Below are positions 22,301 through 30,130 of a stretch of 64,000 nt of DNA, piece by piece. The translations under genes were made by a program, and so were the position numbers. The stretch comes from Watersipora subatra. Its lineage: Eukaryota > Bryozoa > Gymnolaemata > Cheilostomatida > Watersiporidae. The notes beneath the pieces are model-generated. The model saw only the letters and a program-made list of their open reading frames with translations, did not search any database and was not told the DNA's origin. The stretch covers positions 42,192,072 to 42,256,071 of the forward strand of contig NC_088714.1 of assembly GCF_963576615.1 (NCBI RefSeq), read 5' to 3'. Positions within the stretch are counted from its first letter, which is position 1, and every line of letters starts with the position of its first letter.

Positions 22301-24861
22301 CTAAATAGACTGCTCACCCGTCTTAAATATGTAACTACTTGTCTAAATAGACTGCTCACCTGTCTTTAAGAAATAGTTAGACTGGTAGACTGCTCACCAG
22401 TCATAAAAATATAGACCAGTCAACTGACCATGAATCTTTAAGTAAAAGAAGTGGGTGCATCAGTAGACTCATTGAATGAAGCCATGCGAAACATTTATAT
22501 CAGCGCGAATTTTTGTCGACTCTTGGTTTGGCCGTTCCCATCTTTTGGAAACATAGGTTTGCATTGTTCACATTTGAAGTATCTAAGATATACCTGAGAT
22601 GCATTAGATTGTATATAAGGTGTCATAGTGCGTTCATCTCATTTAATATCTGAGACAACAACTTCTATTGCTCGTGTAAACCAGCCTGTACTGAGTATTA
22701 CAGGGTTATATTATATCATATCACTGATCATCTTTATTATTGGTTATATGTGACTTTTGCTGTAGAACCCCTTATGTATTGGAAATCTCCTCGATATGAC
22801 TTATACACTGTAACCATAGATAAACAGAAAACTGCAGCTATTCACATTTGTCATAGCTACTGCTCTACCTATCAAAAATATACCTTGTATATGCACTACT
22901 CTTTTCAGGAATATTTTTGACGCATTTCCACTTCTGTAGGCAAGTAGCTATTCCTTTTACTCACCAAAAAGTGAGACAAATGTAGAATTTCTGCTGCTTT
23001 GGTGTTATAGGCGCAGATACACATGTTGCCCAACATTATTGCTTGGATATCATCTCTGTTGGCTCTTTCTTGCCTCTGTCTGTTATATCTACTCCATCCA
23101 TTGCTGTCTAGGAGAATAGTTCTACCATCTGTTGAGCACACAGGTATGTAGCTTTACAGTTGATTGTATTGTTTACTCATGTAGGTTTACATATTACATA
23201 AGAGAGTCTCTGTAGTTTTGTTGATAAGAGAGACTGTGGTTTTGGTGATAAGAGAGACTTTGTAGTTCTGCTGACAAGATAGACTTGGCAACTTAGTCAA
23301 GTTCAACAACTGCGCAACTGTGGCAGTACCTCAAGTTTATGTTGATAGATGTTCATTGTTGTATGACAGTAGTTTGTGACTGTTTAATAGGAGTTTATAT
23401 CTGTTATAGTCGTCCACTTACGTCTGACGTTCATCTGCATGTTTGGTAGATGATGTCTTTGAGAGTTGGGATACAGTTGATGCAACTTCTAACATTTTGT
23501 ATTGCTGATAGTTCTTAGGTAGTAAATGAAAGCAGTAACTCATGTGTTGATATTATGTCACAGAATGACTTGTCATATATCTACATGTAGATATATTGAG
23601 TGAATGGATTTAACTATTGAAGTAGCAATTGTGAAGGACTCACTGTTTTGTTGGTTAAATTTGGTTGGTTCAGTGAAACACTCGATACTAACTTGTGATA
23701 TAGCCCTGCTACACCTAGAGCATACCACTATGAGTGGATTCCTAGGTTACCGACTAAATGTTGACTATTAGTAGAACTACGACAAGGAGTAGTAGCTAGT
23801 ATTGCGCTATAGGATTGCGTTAGTAATATTCTTGCCACTATCAAAAACCCCTGCTTCCAGATATATCTCTTTAGTCTCAGAGTAAAATAGTGTTTATTGA
23901 ATAATTTGCTAGTGATCGGTTATAAAAGAAGTATGTTTCTCTCTTCTCTATTATTGTGGTCTGCACTTGTTGAATGTAGCAAGGGGTACGTATATTCTTT
24001 CATTTCTTAAATGTGGTAATGTTACGCTATGCAGAATGTTATTGTAGGCTTACACAGACAACTGCTGATATGTTTTGGAGGCTACTGTTTGAATCTGCTA
24101 CCTTACCTTCTGACGGAAGGGCCATTACTCTTATATAACTACCTACCTGCACTCGTCTTCTGTCATATGTCACTAGGCTATATTCATCAACAAAGTGAAC
24201 ACTTCTTAAGGTGAGCGCGTGTCAGCTCTGTACGTTGTTAATGAAGCATACAGAATAAGTAAGAGCAAGGGAGCATTAAGGTCTAGGATAAGTATGGTAA
24301 AAAACAACAGTGAAGTCGCAGCCGGTAAAAACGTAAACATAAATCTGAATAGATGTAGGATGGTGAAATGGGAAGGTGTAAACTGGAAAAGGTGAAAGAA
24401 GTTCGATTAAGGAGAGGGACAATTGGGACAAGATAGAAAATGAAAATGGGGAGACAAATTACTAGCCGGTAGGAGTAGTCTGAGAGAAAGTCAAAGGCGG
24501 CATTGAAGTCAGCGAGTCTGAGCACGCATCACTATTGTATTGAAGGTCATAGGTTTGTACCGCATCTCAATATTATGTTGCAGGTTATTGACTCGAGTCA
24601 CATCTCACAATAGTGTTGAAGGCTATAGAGGCGTATCACATATCACAGTGGCATTGAATATCATACCACGCCTTACTCTTGTGTTGCAGGTGGTGGGGCC
24701 AGATGACTTTGCGTGCTCTCATGTTAGCATTAGTTATCTGCTCCTTCCTTTTTACTCAACATCTCTTCCCTCTCATCTATGGGCTGCCTGATGAACAGTC
24801 ATCCGTAATTAGACAGTTGGAGACGTTCACTTCTTGGAAATTTATTCACCCTTCAGATTGA
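1218..24861 (+). CDS. POMT1: POMT1, protein O-mannosyltransferase 1 (whole gene, 18 coding exons)
   Basis: ER multi-pass enzyme of the PMT family (GT39). With POMT2 it transfers mannose from dolichyl-phosphate mannose to Ser/Thr of proteins such as alpha-dystroglycan. The exons join in consistent phase into 779 codons; human POMT1 has 747. Seen: a basic Ser/Arg-rich N-terminus (about 1-90), first hydrophobic segment about 95-113, the PMT Asp-Glu pair in VFDE (117-118), GPP in the first luminal loop, QSR motif 223-225, SMKY motif 273-276, three MIR units with LHSH at 383-386, NSHDVAAP near 456 and IHVNTS near 511, then the C-terminal membrane domain ending in the SW signature. [22 protein letters not shown] and EYSSDVP are POMT1-type and rule out POMT2. 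The start is the ATG at 1218, two bases after an acceptor; ATG 2980 in exon 2 is an alternative. Introns 3, 5-7, 9, 12, 13, 15 and 17 carry tandem arrays. Confidence 0.93.
2010..2712 (-). mobile_element. Composite dispersed element, copy 1 (POMT1 intron 1)
   Basis: About 700 bp. On the - strand it starts with a GCCGGG-type end next to ACTAG (near 2680-2712), runs through a shared AT-rich body, then a tRNA-like module (A box TGGCTTAGCCTAGT, B box GAGTTCAAATCC at about 2085-2160), and ends at a TATATA tail. The body matches 19990-20810, 28655-29360 and 62325-63055. No protein is encoded. Confidence 0.7.
2947..3194 (+). CDS. POMT1: POMT1 exon 2
   Basis: Acceptor GATAG at 2946, donor GTAAGT at 3195, ends in phase 2. 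Encodes a basic Ser/Arg-rich stretch, then the first membrane segment ([20 protein letters not shown]). The last two bases GT join the next exon's G to make the Val of VFDE. Confidence 0.85.
3366..3469 (+). CDS. POMT1: POMT1 exon 3 (VFDE and GPP motifs)
   Basis: Acceptor ATACAG at 3365, donor GTAGTG at 3470, phase 2 in and phase 1 out. Encodes [14 protein letters not shown] and NLGPPL. Asp-Glu of the first luminal loop is the PMT catalytic signature. Confidence 0.93.
3610..5765. repeat. 33-bp minisatellite, about 65 copies (POMT1 intron 3)
   Basis: The unit is like GTGTATAGTGAGGTTGTTTT plus ATATTATAAGAGT. Variant blocks recur in order (for example 3982-4075 and 4901-4992), so larger segments were copied as well. 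As 33 is divisible by three and the units hold few stops, long frames arise in more than one phase, up to 304 codons; they are by-products of the repeat. Confidence 0.95.
5889..5942 (+). CDS. POMT1: POMT1 exon 4
   Basis: 54-bp exon after TTTTTTAG, donor GTTAGT at 5943, phase 1 to 1. Encodes [18 protein letters not shown], matching the GGYLGGFDGNF region of human POMT1. Too short to show as an isolated reading frame. Confidence 0.88.
6063..6209 (+). CDS. POMT1: POMT1 exon 5
   Basis: Acceptor TTACAG at 6062, donor GTAGGT at 6210, phase 1 to 1. Starts [13 protein letters not shown], matching human EYSSNVPVWSLRL, followed by a membrane segment rich in Ala, Ile and Ser. Confidence 0.92.
6210..8074. 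other. POMT1 intron 5, unique part and tRNA-like repeats
   Basis: No exon was found between exon 5 and the 51-bp array. Mostly T-rich single-copy sequence, with the 57-bp tRNA-like triplicate at 7430-7611. Confidence 0.6.
7430..7611 (-). repeat. 57-bp tandem triplicate with tRNA-like B box
   Basis: Three 57-bp units start at 7441, 7498 and 7555. On the - strand each has GGGTTCGATT (B box-like) and a CCCGCTGTAAGACGGG stem-loop resembling an anticodon arm. The first unit differs on its outer side. Too incomplete for a working tRNA; probably tRNA- or SINE-derived. Confidence 0.65.
8075..8431 (+). repeat. 51-bp array, 7 copies, carrying the POMT1 exon 6 acceptor
   Basis: Units start at 8075, 8126, 8177, 8228, 8279, 8330 and 8381. 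Each holds TAG then ATCC(T) and 17 in-frame codons [16 protein letters not shown](I/V). The last unit runs into the rest of exon 6. Substitutions are few (such as I to M in unit 5, V to G in unit 6) and no unit has a stop. Confidence 0.93.
8382..8550 (+). CDS. POMT1: POMT1 exon 6 (QSR motif), 5' end in a tandem array
   Basis: Encodes [16 protein letters not shown], then [16 protein letters not shown] and a segment aligning with the TGVSIGCVCSVKW-type helix of PMTs. QSR is a conserved PMT motif. Donor GTACTC at 8551, phase 2 out. The 51 bp at the 5' boundary are repeated seven times upstream in the same frame, each copy with TAG then ATCC, so starts at 8076, 8127, 8178, 8229, 8280, 8331 or 8382 would all be in frame. 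The last copy gives the length expected for the family. Confidence 0.85.
8867..9549 (+). repeat. 65-bp array, 10 copies, derived from the POMT1 exon 7 acceptor
   Basis: Units start every 65 bases from 8867 to 9452. Each has TTTCTCTATAG followed by TATAAAGTAT; the true junction at 9549 is TTTCTTTGTAG followed by TATGAAGTAT, the eleventh, diverged unit. Confidence 0.92.
9550..9643 (+). CDS. POMT1: POMT1 exon 7
   Basis: Acceptor TTTCTTTGTAG at 9549, donor GTATGC at 9644, phase 2 in and phase 0 out. Encodes [17 protein letters not shown], matching the GIKYMGVFTYVLVLG region of human POMT1. A cryptic acceptor at 9486 in the upstream array would add 21 residues in frame. Confidence 0.9.
10147..10296 (+). 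CDS. POMT1: POMT1 exon 8
   Basis: Acceptor TTTAACAG at 10146, donor GTAGGC at 10297, phase 0 to 0. 50 codons: a cytosolic RCLCRRF stretch, a membrane segment ([13 protein letters not shown]), and [10 protein letters not shown] where human POMT1 has SSAFQ before the MIR domain. Confidence 0.9.
10375..10600. repeat. Degenerate short repeat (POMT1 intron 8)
   Basis: Irregular repeats of TATAGTCAAGGTGATATAGT and TCATGGTGT type, about 20-30 bases apart, just after exon 8. No function visible. Confidence 0.6.
10965..11080 (+). CDS. POMT1: POMT1 exon 9 (first MIR unit)
   Basis: Acceptor TTGTTCAG at 10964, donor GTCTGC at 11081, ends in phase 2. Encodes [19 protein letters not shown], with the LHSH signature of the first MIR beta-trefoil unit. 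Confidence 0.92.
11285..11750. repeat. 22-bp minisatellite, about 21 copies (POMT1 intron 9)
   Basis: Unit ATTATTCTGTTATTGCACTA plus GC. It ends within 10 bases of the exon 10 acceptor, so the branch-point and pyrimidine region of this intron is made of repeat. Confidence 0.92.
11759..11859 (+). CDS. POMT1: POMT1 exon 10
   Basis: Acceptor AATGTAG at 11758, donor GTAAAG at 11860, ends in phase 1. Encodes [18 protein letters not shown], nearly identical to human POMT1. An earlier GTATAT at 11847 was rejected because it breaks the phase with exon 11. Confidence 0.92.
11944..12034 (+). CDS. POMT1: POMT1 exon 11
   Basis: Acceptor TTTTCTAG at 11943, donor GTACAG at 12035, phase 1 to 2. Encodes [18 protein letters not shown], aligning with human RHGDMVQLVHGMTTRSLN, the start of the second MIR unit. 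Confidence 0.92.
12712..12808 (+). CDS. POMT1: POMT1 exon 12
   Basis: Acceptor TTTTTATAG at 12711, donor GTAAGT at 12809, ends in phase 0. Encodes [20 protein letters not shown], the second MIR unit and specific to POMT1 rather than POMT2. Confidence 0.93.
12870..13035. repeat. Short TTGTTATTGTTGC repeat (POMT1 intron 12)
   Basis: Imperfect 15-18 bp units (CTTGTTATTGTTGCAA and variants) beginning about 60 bases after the exon 12 donor. The Leu/Cys-rich frames on it are artefacts. Confidence 0.88.
13370..13895. repeat. 26-bp minisatellite, about 20 copies (POMT1 intron 12)
   Basis: Unit GAAGGTAATGATATGGGGTA plus ATGAGA, ending about 40 bases before the exon 13 acceptor. An antisense His/Tyr/Pro-rich frame (238 codons) is a shadow. 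Confidence 0.93.
13932..14024 (+). CDS. POMT1: POMT1 exon 13 (third MIR unit), 3' end in a tandem array
   Basis: Acceptor TTGTTATAG at 13931, donor GTATGT at 14025, phase 0 to 0. Encodes [20 protein letters not shown], matching human TILSEVRFVHVNTSAVLKL. A 26-bp array ends just upstream, and the donor is the first, diverged unit of the 39-bp array that follows. Read-through meets a stop at 14037. Confidence 0.88.
14013..14917 (+). repeat. 39-bp array, about 23 copies, derived from the POMT1 exon 13 donor
   Basis: Unit ACTTTGTCAGTATATACTAT plus GTAGTCACCTCTCTCATCT. The first unit is the coding end and donor of exon 13 (GCTTTGTCT, then GTATGTATTATGTAG). Each copy repeats a donor-like GTCAGTATAT. 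Long frames on both strands are artefacts of a period divisible by three. Confidence 0.92.
14918..16229. other. POMT1 intron 13, single-copy part
   Basis: About 1.3 kb between two arrays. AT-rich, with no exon, RNA gene or clear repeat seen. Confidence 0.5.
16230..16615. repeat. CTCAACTCACACTCAA-type degenerate array (POMT1 intron 13)
   Basis: Irregular units such as CACTCAACTCACCCTCAAAT and CACTTTCAACT, about 145 bases before exon 14. The Thr/Ser/His-rich frames across it are not counted as coding. Confidence 0.88.
16762..16956 (+). CDS. POMT1: POMT1 exon 14
   Basis: Acceptor TTGGTTGCAG at 16761, donor GTGAGT at 16957, phase 0 to 0. [15 protein letters not shown] matches human GAHLPDWGYRQLEIV. 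It ends in a less conserved luminal stretch ([16 protein letters not shown]). Confidence 0.9.
17520..18420. mobile_element. DNA-transposon-like (MITE-like) element, copy 1 (POMT1 intron 14)
   Basis: Begins GTCATATCTCTACATACGAG and repeats TACGAG/ATACGAG-like words; it ends in related words (GAGTCACGAG, GTCGAGG). It matches 63060-64000 over most of its length. No transposase frame is visible, so probably non-autonomous. Confidence 0.6.
18780..19690 (-). mobile_element. Composite dispersed element, degraded copy (POMT1 intron 14)
   Basis: Shares the body words GGAATTGCCTCTACA, CCAATATCTCAT and TTTTTATACA and the ACTGCACAAAACACTTTT end region with 2010-2712 and 19990-20810. A decayed tRNA-like region is at about 18790-18850. 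Confidence 0.6.
19690..19992 (-). mobile_element. Short element with tRNA-like module and GCCGGGT end
   Basis: On the - strand it begins ACTAGCTGTGCTACCCGGCG, carries GGCCTATTAGGTAGGGTG (A box-like) and GAGATCAAATCTTC (B box-like), and ends TTTGAGAAATATA. The same layout is seen at 42297-42680. Confidence 0.65.
19990..20810 (-). mobile_element. Composite dispersed element, long copy (POMT1 intron 14)
   Basis: About 800 bp, with ends CCCGGGCAACGCCAGG...CTAG (near 20770-20805) and TCTCAAAGTATG/TATATA (near 19990). It matches 62325-63055 in inverted orientation, including GCGGCCACGTGTTACGAAGC. Its end abuts the previous element. Confidence 0.7.
21430..21546 (+). CDS. POMT1: POMT1 exon 15
   Basis: Acceptor CTACTACAG at 21429, donor GTGAGT at 21547, phase 0 to 0. 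Encodes [20 protein letters not shown], aligning with human [20 protein letters not shown]. It shares DNA with an unrelated longer frame starting at 21248, which was rejected. Confidence 0.9.
21765..22380. repeat. 42-bp minisatellite, about 14 copies (POMT1 intron 15)
   Basis: Unit CTAAATAGACTGCTCACCCG plus TCTTAAATATATAACCACATGT, with A/T variants in the last third. The antisense LFRQ/YLRRVSS-type frame (216 codons) is an artefact, as 42 is divisible by three. Confidence 0.93.
23011..23143 (+). CDS. POMT1: POMT1 exon 16
   Basis: Acceptor GTGTTATAG at 23010, donor GTATGT at 23144, ends in phase 1. [19 protein letters not shown] aligns with human AQIHLLGNIVIWVSGSLAL, a luminal end plus membrane helix. 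An antisense frame over it is a shadow. Confidence 0.92.
23205..23290. repeat. Short repeat GAGAGACTNTGTAGTTNTGNTGA (POMT1 intron 16)
   Basis: Three imperfect units of about 28 bases, 60 bases after the exon 16 donor. The rest of intron 16 shows no feature. Confidence 0.6.
24048..24210 (+). CDS. POMT1: POMT1 exon 17
   Basis: Acceptor TTATTGTAG at 24047, donor GTGAGC at 24211, phase 1 to 2. [20 protein letters not shown] and YNYLPALVF match human [20 protein letters not shown] and YHYLPALTF. Confidence 0.93.
24530..24690 (+). repeat. Degenerate repeat resembling the POMT1 exon 18 acceptor
   Basis: Words like ATGTTGCAGGTTATTG (about 24578), GTGTTGAAGGCTATAG (about 24612) and CATTGAATATCATA (about 24651) precede the true GTGTTGCAGGTGGTGG at 24681. 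The units are 32-41 bases apart and much diverged. Confidence 0.5.
24690..24861 (+). CDS. POMT1: POMT1 exon 18 (stop codon)
   Basis: Acceptor TTGTGTTGCAG at 24689; TGA at 24859-24861. Last membrane helix ([13 protein letters not shown]) and [10 protein letters not shown], matching human LRPLTYGDKSLS, then a short SWKFIHPSD tail. Confidence 0.93.
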
Positions 24862-27764
24862 TGTAATTTTTGTGTTGAATGGGAAGGAATTCATGTGTTC
24901 ATGGTAGCCGTGCAATAAGACTGCTGTTGGAAGTTGATAGTAGTTCACCACTGCCTATAAGTTTATATAATTTTAGTTACCTTTGAAACTATATAGGTGA
25001 GGATTATGTATAGTCTTCTGATAAAAGAGCCTATGGGATCAATACGGTAGCAGGCATGATGGTTGGTAGCCTGGTGCTAATATTTATATAACCTTTGGTA
25101 AGATTTCATGTCTGTGTTGATATGAAAGACGATTTCATTCATTTGATAATATTTATATTAGAGTCACAAAAGTTATACATCATTTATGTGGCTTTTTATC
25201 TTTTTTTTCTACTTTTATTTGAATGTAGAATTTATAAATATAGAGATTTGTATTACATTGAACTTTGTAAATCTGTGTCTACCAACAATCCTTTCCTTAT
25301 TCCCTTTCTAACTACATGTATCTGTCAATTCTCCGTATCATAAGGTCTATTGCAGAAGTTGTCATTACACGCTTTCACTAGTAAGTGATAAGGGACTCTA
25401 GGAGTTATCTGTACATTTTTTAGACAATTCATTTACATAAGGATGTTAGCTTGGATATAAGTGTAAAGCCTTGTGCTAAGTTTTGAGGCTTAAAAGCCAG
25501 CAAGCAGTTTATTTTACGGGTTGCAAACACTTGTCATCACTTGTCCATGTCAATGGTAGGCATATTTTTAGACTTGCATATTAGCGATATGAAATGAGGG
25601 AACACAGAATGTTCACGCTAAGGTGAACTCATCATAACATCTTCCTAGTCTCGAATGCTCGATGTTCTCCAATTCCTAATAACAGTTGCTACTTCTTCTG
25701 AACCATTTTTAATGCTTGCCCAATACATAAGGCTAGTCAGGCATAAGGGGTTGGACCTAGCCTTCCCACCATGACTGTAGAGTGTTTACATCTTGCTTCT
25801 TGCACATGCTCGTTTGTAATTTATGTAGTGCACATTAGCTTAAAGATTCCTACAGATAAATGCCCGAGTCTACCTTATCGGCCATCTATCTTTAAGCGTG
25901 CATCGTACAGTCTACTCTCATCAATGGAACAAAAAATAATTCCTTAAAAAGAGCTCTGTGTCTAGATGGTAGAATGTATAGCCTATCCCAAGTGGTAAAG
26001 CTAACCCCGGCACCTGCAACTAGTATCAGTGTCTCACTGTGCTGATTATACCTTGGCTGTTCTTATTGTTATAGGCCTATAGAAGTCTAAGCATTTTTAA
26101 TAAAATCTGATACATGCGTGTGATAGTTTGAAATGGTACAAAATGTTTTCTGTTTAAATTTTGTACATCCACCAAGGTATTTGAGTATTCGGTCTATGGA
26201 AATAAAATTACTCTTTGAAAAGATGGGTATTAGCACCAACAAAGATGATTATACAGTCCTTAATCACCACAAATGAAGGTTTTGTCTTGCAGGTTCTTTC
26301 CCTGTGTAAATAACTAACATTAAGCATTGTTGACCTCTGACCCACATTGTTGACCTCTGACCCATGGGTTAGACATTTCCAGTGGTTTCCAAGAACCAGC
26401 AGAGTGCTGTTTTATTCTTACAATAGTATAGAAAAGGTAAACCAGAAGGAAGCCCTACAAATAGATGTACTCATATCGTTACAAAACATTGTATACCTAA
26501 AGGCAAGCCATTATTGTTATCATAGCGATCGTGCGCTGCTGTTCAATTTCCCTAATTCCACCTGTCTCCGCGGTCAAATGCTATATAGGTAACTAGCTTG
26601 CTGTTTTCAGAGTCTCAGGGGGCTGTCGGTGATGACACAAGAATTGTTGGCATTCAAAACTCATACTGAAGCTAGGCATTTCATTCCCTTTAAAGGTCAC
26701 TATTGCCGTCGCTTTAAAGTCAAAATCAGCCTTCGGGCTTACAAAATTGGGTTATCTCTATTGCTCTTCTTCTTGTTGTGTCTGTGAAAAACTGTCAGTC
26801 TCCTCCTTCTGATTGGTGATAAATAAAACTCCTATCCAACCGGACAGTAAAATAAAAAAAAGTTGATGAGGATATTTCTTGCCATGCCAGGAAAATAGTT
26901 TGTTGTCGACCAGTTATATTTGCTTTGCCATTTTTTTCAAGGAATGCAACAGCAAGGCATGTGAATGTCCTAAATATTTTGTAACACAACTTTTATCTAA
27001 AACTAGTGGTTCATTTTGTTCTTGTATGTTTGTTTATTTGCAATTTAAGATGAATGCCTTTTAAAAGATTTCGTCTCTTGTGGTTGTTTTAAAACTGCAT
27101 TAACACTATGTAATATCGTGTTTAGATTGCTTTGCATGTGAATACATTTTGTACATTATAATACTCTCAACATAACTTAAGCTAAGACAGCTGAAAAGTT
27201 GACCAAAAATATGGTAACTGCTGTCTGCTTGAGGTTATTGGGCAACACAGTACTGATTGATGTGTTTAAAATGGGAAATCTTCGTGAATATTGTGTATTC
27301 AAATGTGTCTGATACATAAAAAATTTTATGACTCGAGTTTTACTGTAACTATTACATTTAGTATATTTCTATGCTTGTTAAAGGTTGCTTTATGTTAAAT
27401 GATATTAATATTATACAATTTCTACTTACAATTATGGTACTAATGATCAGGAGAACTGTTTGCAGCCCTTTTATCATCAAAACCAATGTGAAGAGAAAAA
27501 TGCTGAGAGTGTCAAGCTTCAGGCCATACATATAGACAGTATTTACAGCTATCGAGCCTCATGTCAACTCATCTCAAAACTGGACCATCAAACTAAACTA
27601 ATGCTCTAGTTCAGCTCAAAATAAAAGGTGTAAAACAAAAAGGCCTATCACTCTTTTATCAAATCTATTTATTGTTCATGTCGTTTTATGCAACTCCAAG
27701 CTGGTATTCGTTTGTATCGAAAATTGATACAGAAAAATTAAAATGATTTGAAAAATTATGCTAT
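24862..27764. other. Intergenic region after POMT1
   Basis: POMT1 3' UTR and flank. AATAAA-type sites lie near 26099, 26202 and 26822, none close to the stop, so the poly(A) site is unknown. Short frames here lack splice context and similarity. Confidence 0.5.
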
Positions 27765-28065
27765 TGGGTTATGCTACCTAATATAGACAGTTATGACAGG
27801 GGTCTCAATGCCCTCAATGCTGAGGAACTAAATGTGTTTTTAGATATTTACTGTTTAAAATACTCAAATTATAATCTCCCTAGTCATTTAACACACTTCT
27901 ATTTTTTCCAGAAAATTACTTCACCTTATACCAGACACCAACACTTTGTTAATCGACATTATAGAACAGTGCTATGCAAGAAAACATTTCTTTCCAAAAC
28001 ACATAATTTACTTTACTGGTTTTTGTATTTTGGTCATGGACTAATTTGCTTATCTATCTATTCCA
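27765..28065 (+). mobile_element. Dispersed repeat with a decayed frame, copy 1
   Basis: Starts at a frame MLPNIDSYDRGLNALNAEEL, then NVFLDIYCLKYSN. It matches the - strand at 45800-46115 ([20 protein letters not shown], then [13 protein letters not shown]) in DNA and in translation. After about 35 codons the two frames drift apart, so this looks like a decayed repeat, not a host gene. Confidence 0.55.
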
Positions 28066-28214
28066 CTGAGCTGAAACATATATATGAGAGCATGGCTATT
28101 CAATGTATCATCAATAGAACTACGAACAATAGAATTACCTACAAGAAAGATAAATCTATGGTAGATGAAGGGCTATAGGCAATAACTCATTGTCCAAACT
28201 AATGCTTCTAAACC

Positions 28215-28370
28215 CCAATCCCAGAACGATAGCAAAGGTTTGGCTCTCTATGACTCTCCATAGCGAAGGTCTGGCTCTCTATGACTTTCCATAGCAAAGG
28301 TCTGGCTCTCTATGACTGTCCATAGTGAAGGTTTGGTTCTCTATGACTCTCCATAGCGAAGGTTTGGCTG
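28215..28370. repeat. 31-bp minisatellite, about 5 copies
   Basis: Unit AAGGTCTGGCTCTCTATGAC plus TCTCCATAGCG. Intergenic; no other feature. Confidence 0.85.
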
Positions 28371-28654
28371 TTGCTAACGGCTTAAGATCCTAATATTCCA
28401 TACATCCCTTCTCATCAATCCAAGGCTTTTGCTTTAATTTGCTTGTCAAAGTCAGCTGTGCTTAATAATTGGATTGCTTCAACTAAGGGTGATTGTTACA
28501 CCTTTTAATCAGGGCTGGGAACAGTTAACAAGCTATTGCCCAGAGGCATGCTAGTAACAAGCCCTGTTTGAGCTAAACACTTGCTAAGATCTGTACATTT
28601 AGCATAGAAATATGATCAATTTACCACCTTGTTTTACCACCTTATATATATAAG

Positions 28655-29360
28655 TATACTAGAGGGATACTCGGTGTTGCCCGGGTAACAAAAAAGGTTT
28701 TGCACAGAAAGATAATTTTTCTTTAACTTATAAAACATTTACGATTCTTACTTTTAAACTTCATGAGAAAAGTTTTTTGTGCAGTTTAAATAAATTAAGA
28801 GAAAAAATAAACAATGACTACATAGAAGTGATTGTATAAAAAGGACTACTGTTACAGCAGAAGCTCGTTGTATTCAAAGTTATGATGGACTATATTGGTA
28901 CCTCTCGATACTGATACAAATGTAAAAATGAGATATTAGGCTTTTTTGTCTGAGACTTTGTCTAACTGAATAGAGACAGAATGTAGAGGCAATTCCTACT
29001 CCAGATAATACAATTGTCCACGTGGATAGCATTTAGCTTTTACAGATTGGAGTGCAACGGCTCATTTGAAAATTACAAATTAAAAAATGAGGTAAAAGTA
29101 AAAAACTTAGCTTTTAAAAAATTTCAAAAAGTAACAAACGAGCAAGATAGTATTAATTAATAATAGATAATGTACATGTAGCATGCGCAATCACTAAAAG
29201 GATATACGGTAGATGGTGAGAGCAACTTAGCCTTGTGGTTAGGGTGCATGTTTGTAAACTGCCAGCTGCAATTGGCACGAGTTCAAATCTACTGGGAAAT
29301 GAGTTTTTTGCTACTAAAACTTTGTTGCTGGACAGACGACAAACTTTGAGATATATATAT
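28655..29360 (+). mobile_element. Composite dispersed element, + copy with clear tRNA-like module
   Basis: Begins ACTAGAGGGATACTCGGTGT then TGCCCGGGTAAC, followed by the AT-rich body shared with 2010-2712. The tRNA-like module is at 29215-29300 (A box TTAGCCTTGTGGTTAGGG, B box GAGTTCAAATCT), and the end is ACTTTGAGATATATATA. The Pol III promoter therefore lies near the far end, not the start. Confidence 0.72.
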
Positions 29361-30130
29361 AGATAATATAAATATAAGTATATATATAAATATACTTTTG
29401 TATATATATACTTATAAAACTGTATATATACAGCTCTATAAGTATATATACATGTATAAGTGTATATAAATACTTAATATACTTATATATGTAATATCTA
29501 TATGTATAAATTTCAAAGTTTTTTGTATACAGTATATATTTGTATATAAATTTTTTTTCTGTATATATGTATAATATTCCTTCTTGAACAGGGGCTCATC
29601 TCCATATGTATTGCTGTATTGTTGTGCACGGAATAGTTATAGTTGAAAGCCAAGTGTAAACAGAACTGACCAACTACTAGGTTCTAGTAGTTGGTCACCG
29701 TAAGGAAATCAAAACGAAAAGTATAATTGCGCGTACATATTTTTCAAGAAGAGGCAGTTAGGTGCTAAATCAATAATGAAAACTCTTCAAACTCTATCAG
29801 AGACAGTTGTAGCTGGCAATATACTCCTCAACTGTGAACGTTTAGGAGACTTGCTCTATTCCTCCTTTATTTACAGCACCATCGAGGTGTTTGTTTGGCT
29901 CGACACCATTTACTTTGGCTAAAATTCCTATGCTTTTTGTAACCATTTACTCTTTTACAGCACGTTTATAAATAAATAGTGACCTCCAAGGATATTTAAA
30001 GCAATAATAGAGGGTTCTAGTGTGTATCGGTAGAGGATGTGTAAGAAAGATAAGTAGCTAGCTCAACTGGTTGTTAAGTATTTGAGTTGAACATACATGT
30101 TACCTTGCTGACAACGAGAATGGTTAGCAT
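29360..30130. other. AT-rich (TATA)n tract, hairpin and single-copy sequence
   Basis: 29360-29580 is TATATA-rich simple sequence following the mobile element. 29667-29697 is a perfect 14-bp hairpin (TGACCAACTACTAG, loop GTT). The rest shows no feature. Confidence 0.6.
29667..29697. repeat. Perfect 14-bp inverted repeat, 3-base loop
   Basis: TGACCAACTACTAG and CTAGTAGTTGGTCA flank GTT. Very short loop, so a strong cruciform or hairpin candidate. Confidence 0.85.

Noticed and set aside
21709..22359. Antisense VSSLFRQ/YLRR repeat frame of 216 codons
   Set aside because: 42-bp intronic array; no splice or start context.
1218..24861. POMT2 rather than POMT1
   Set aside because: The MIR region ([21 protein letters not shown]) and EYSSDVP match POMT1; POMT2 has different residues there.
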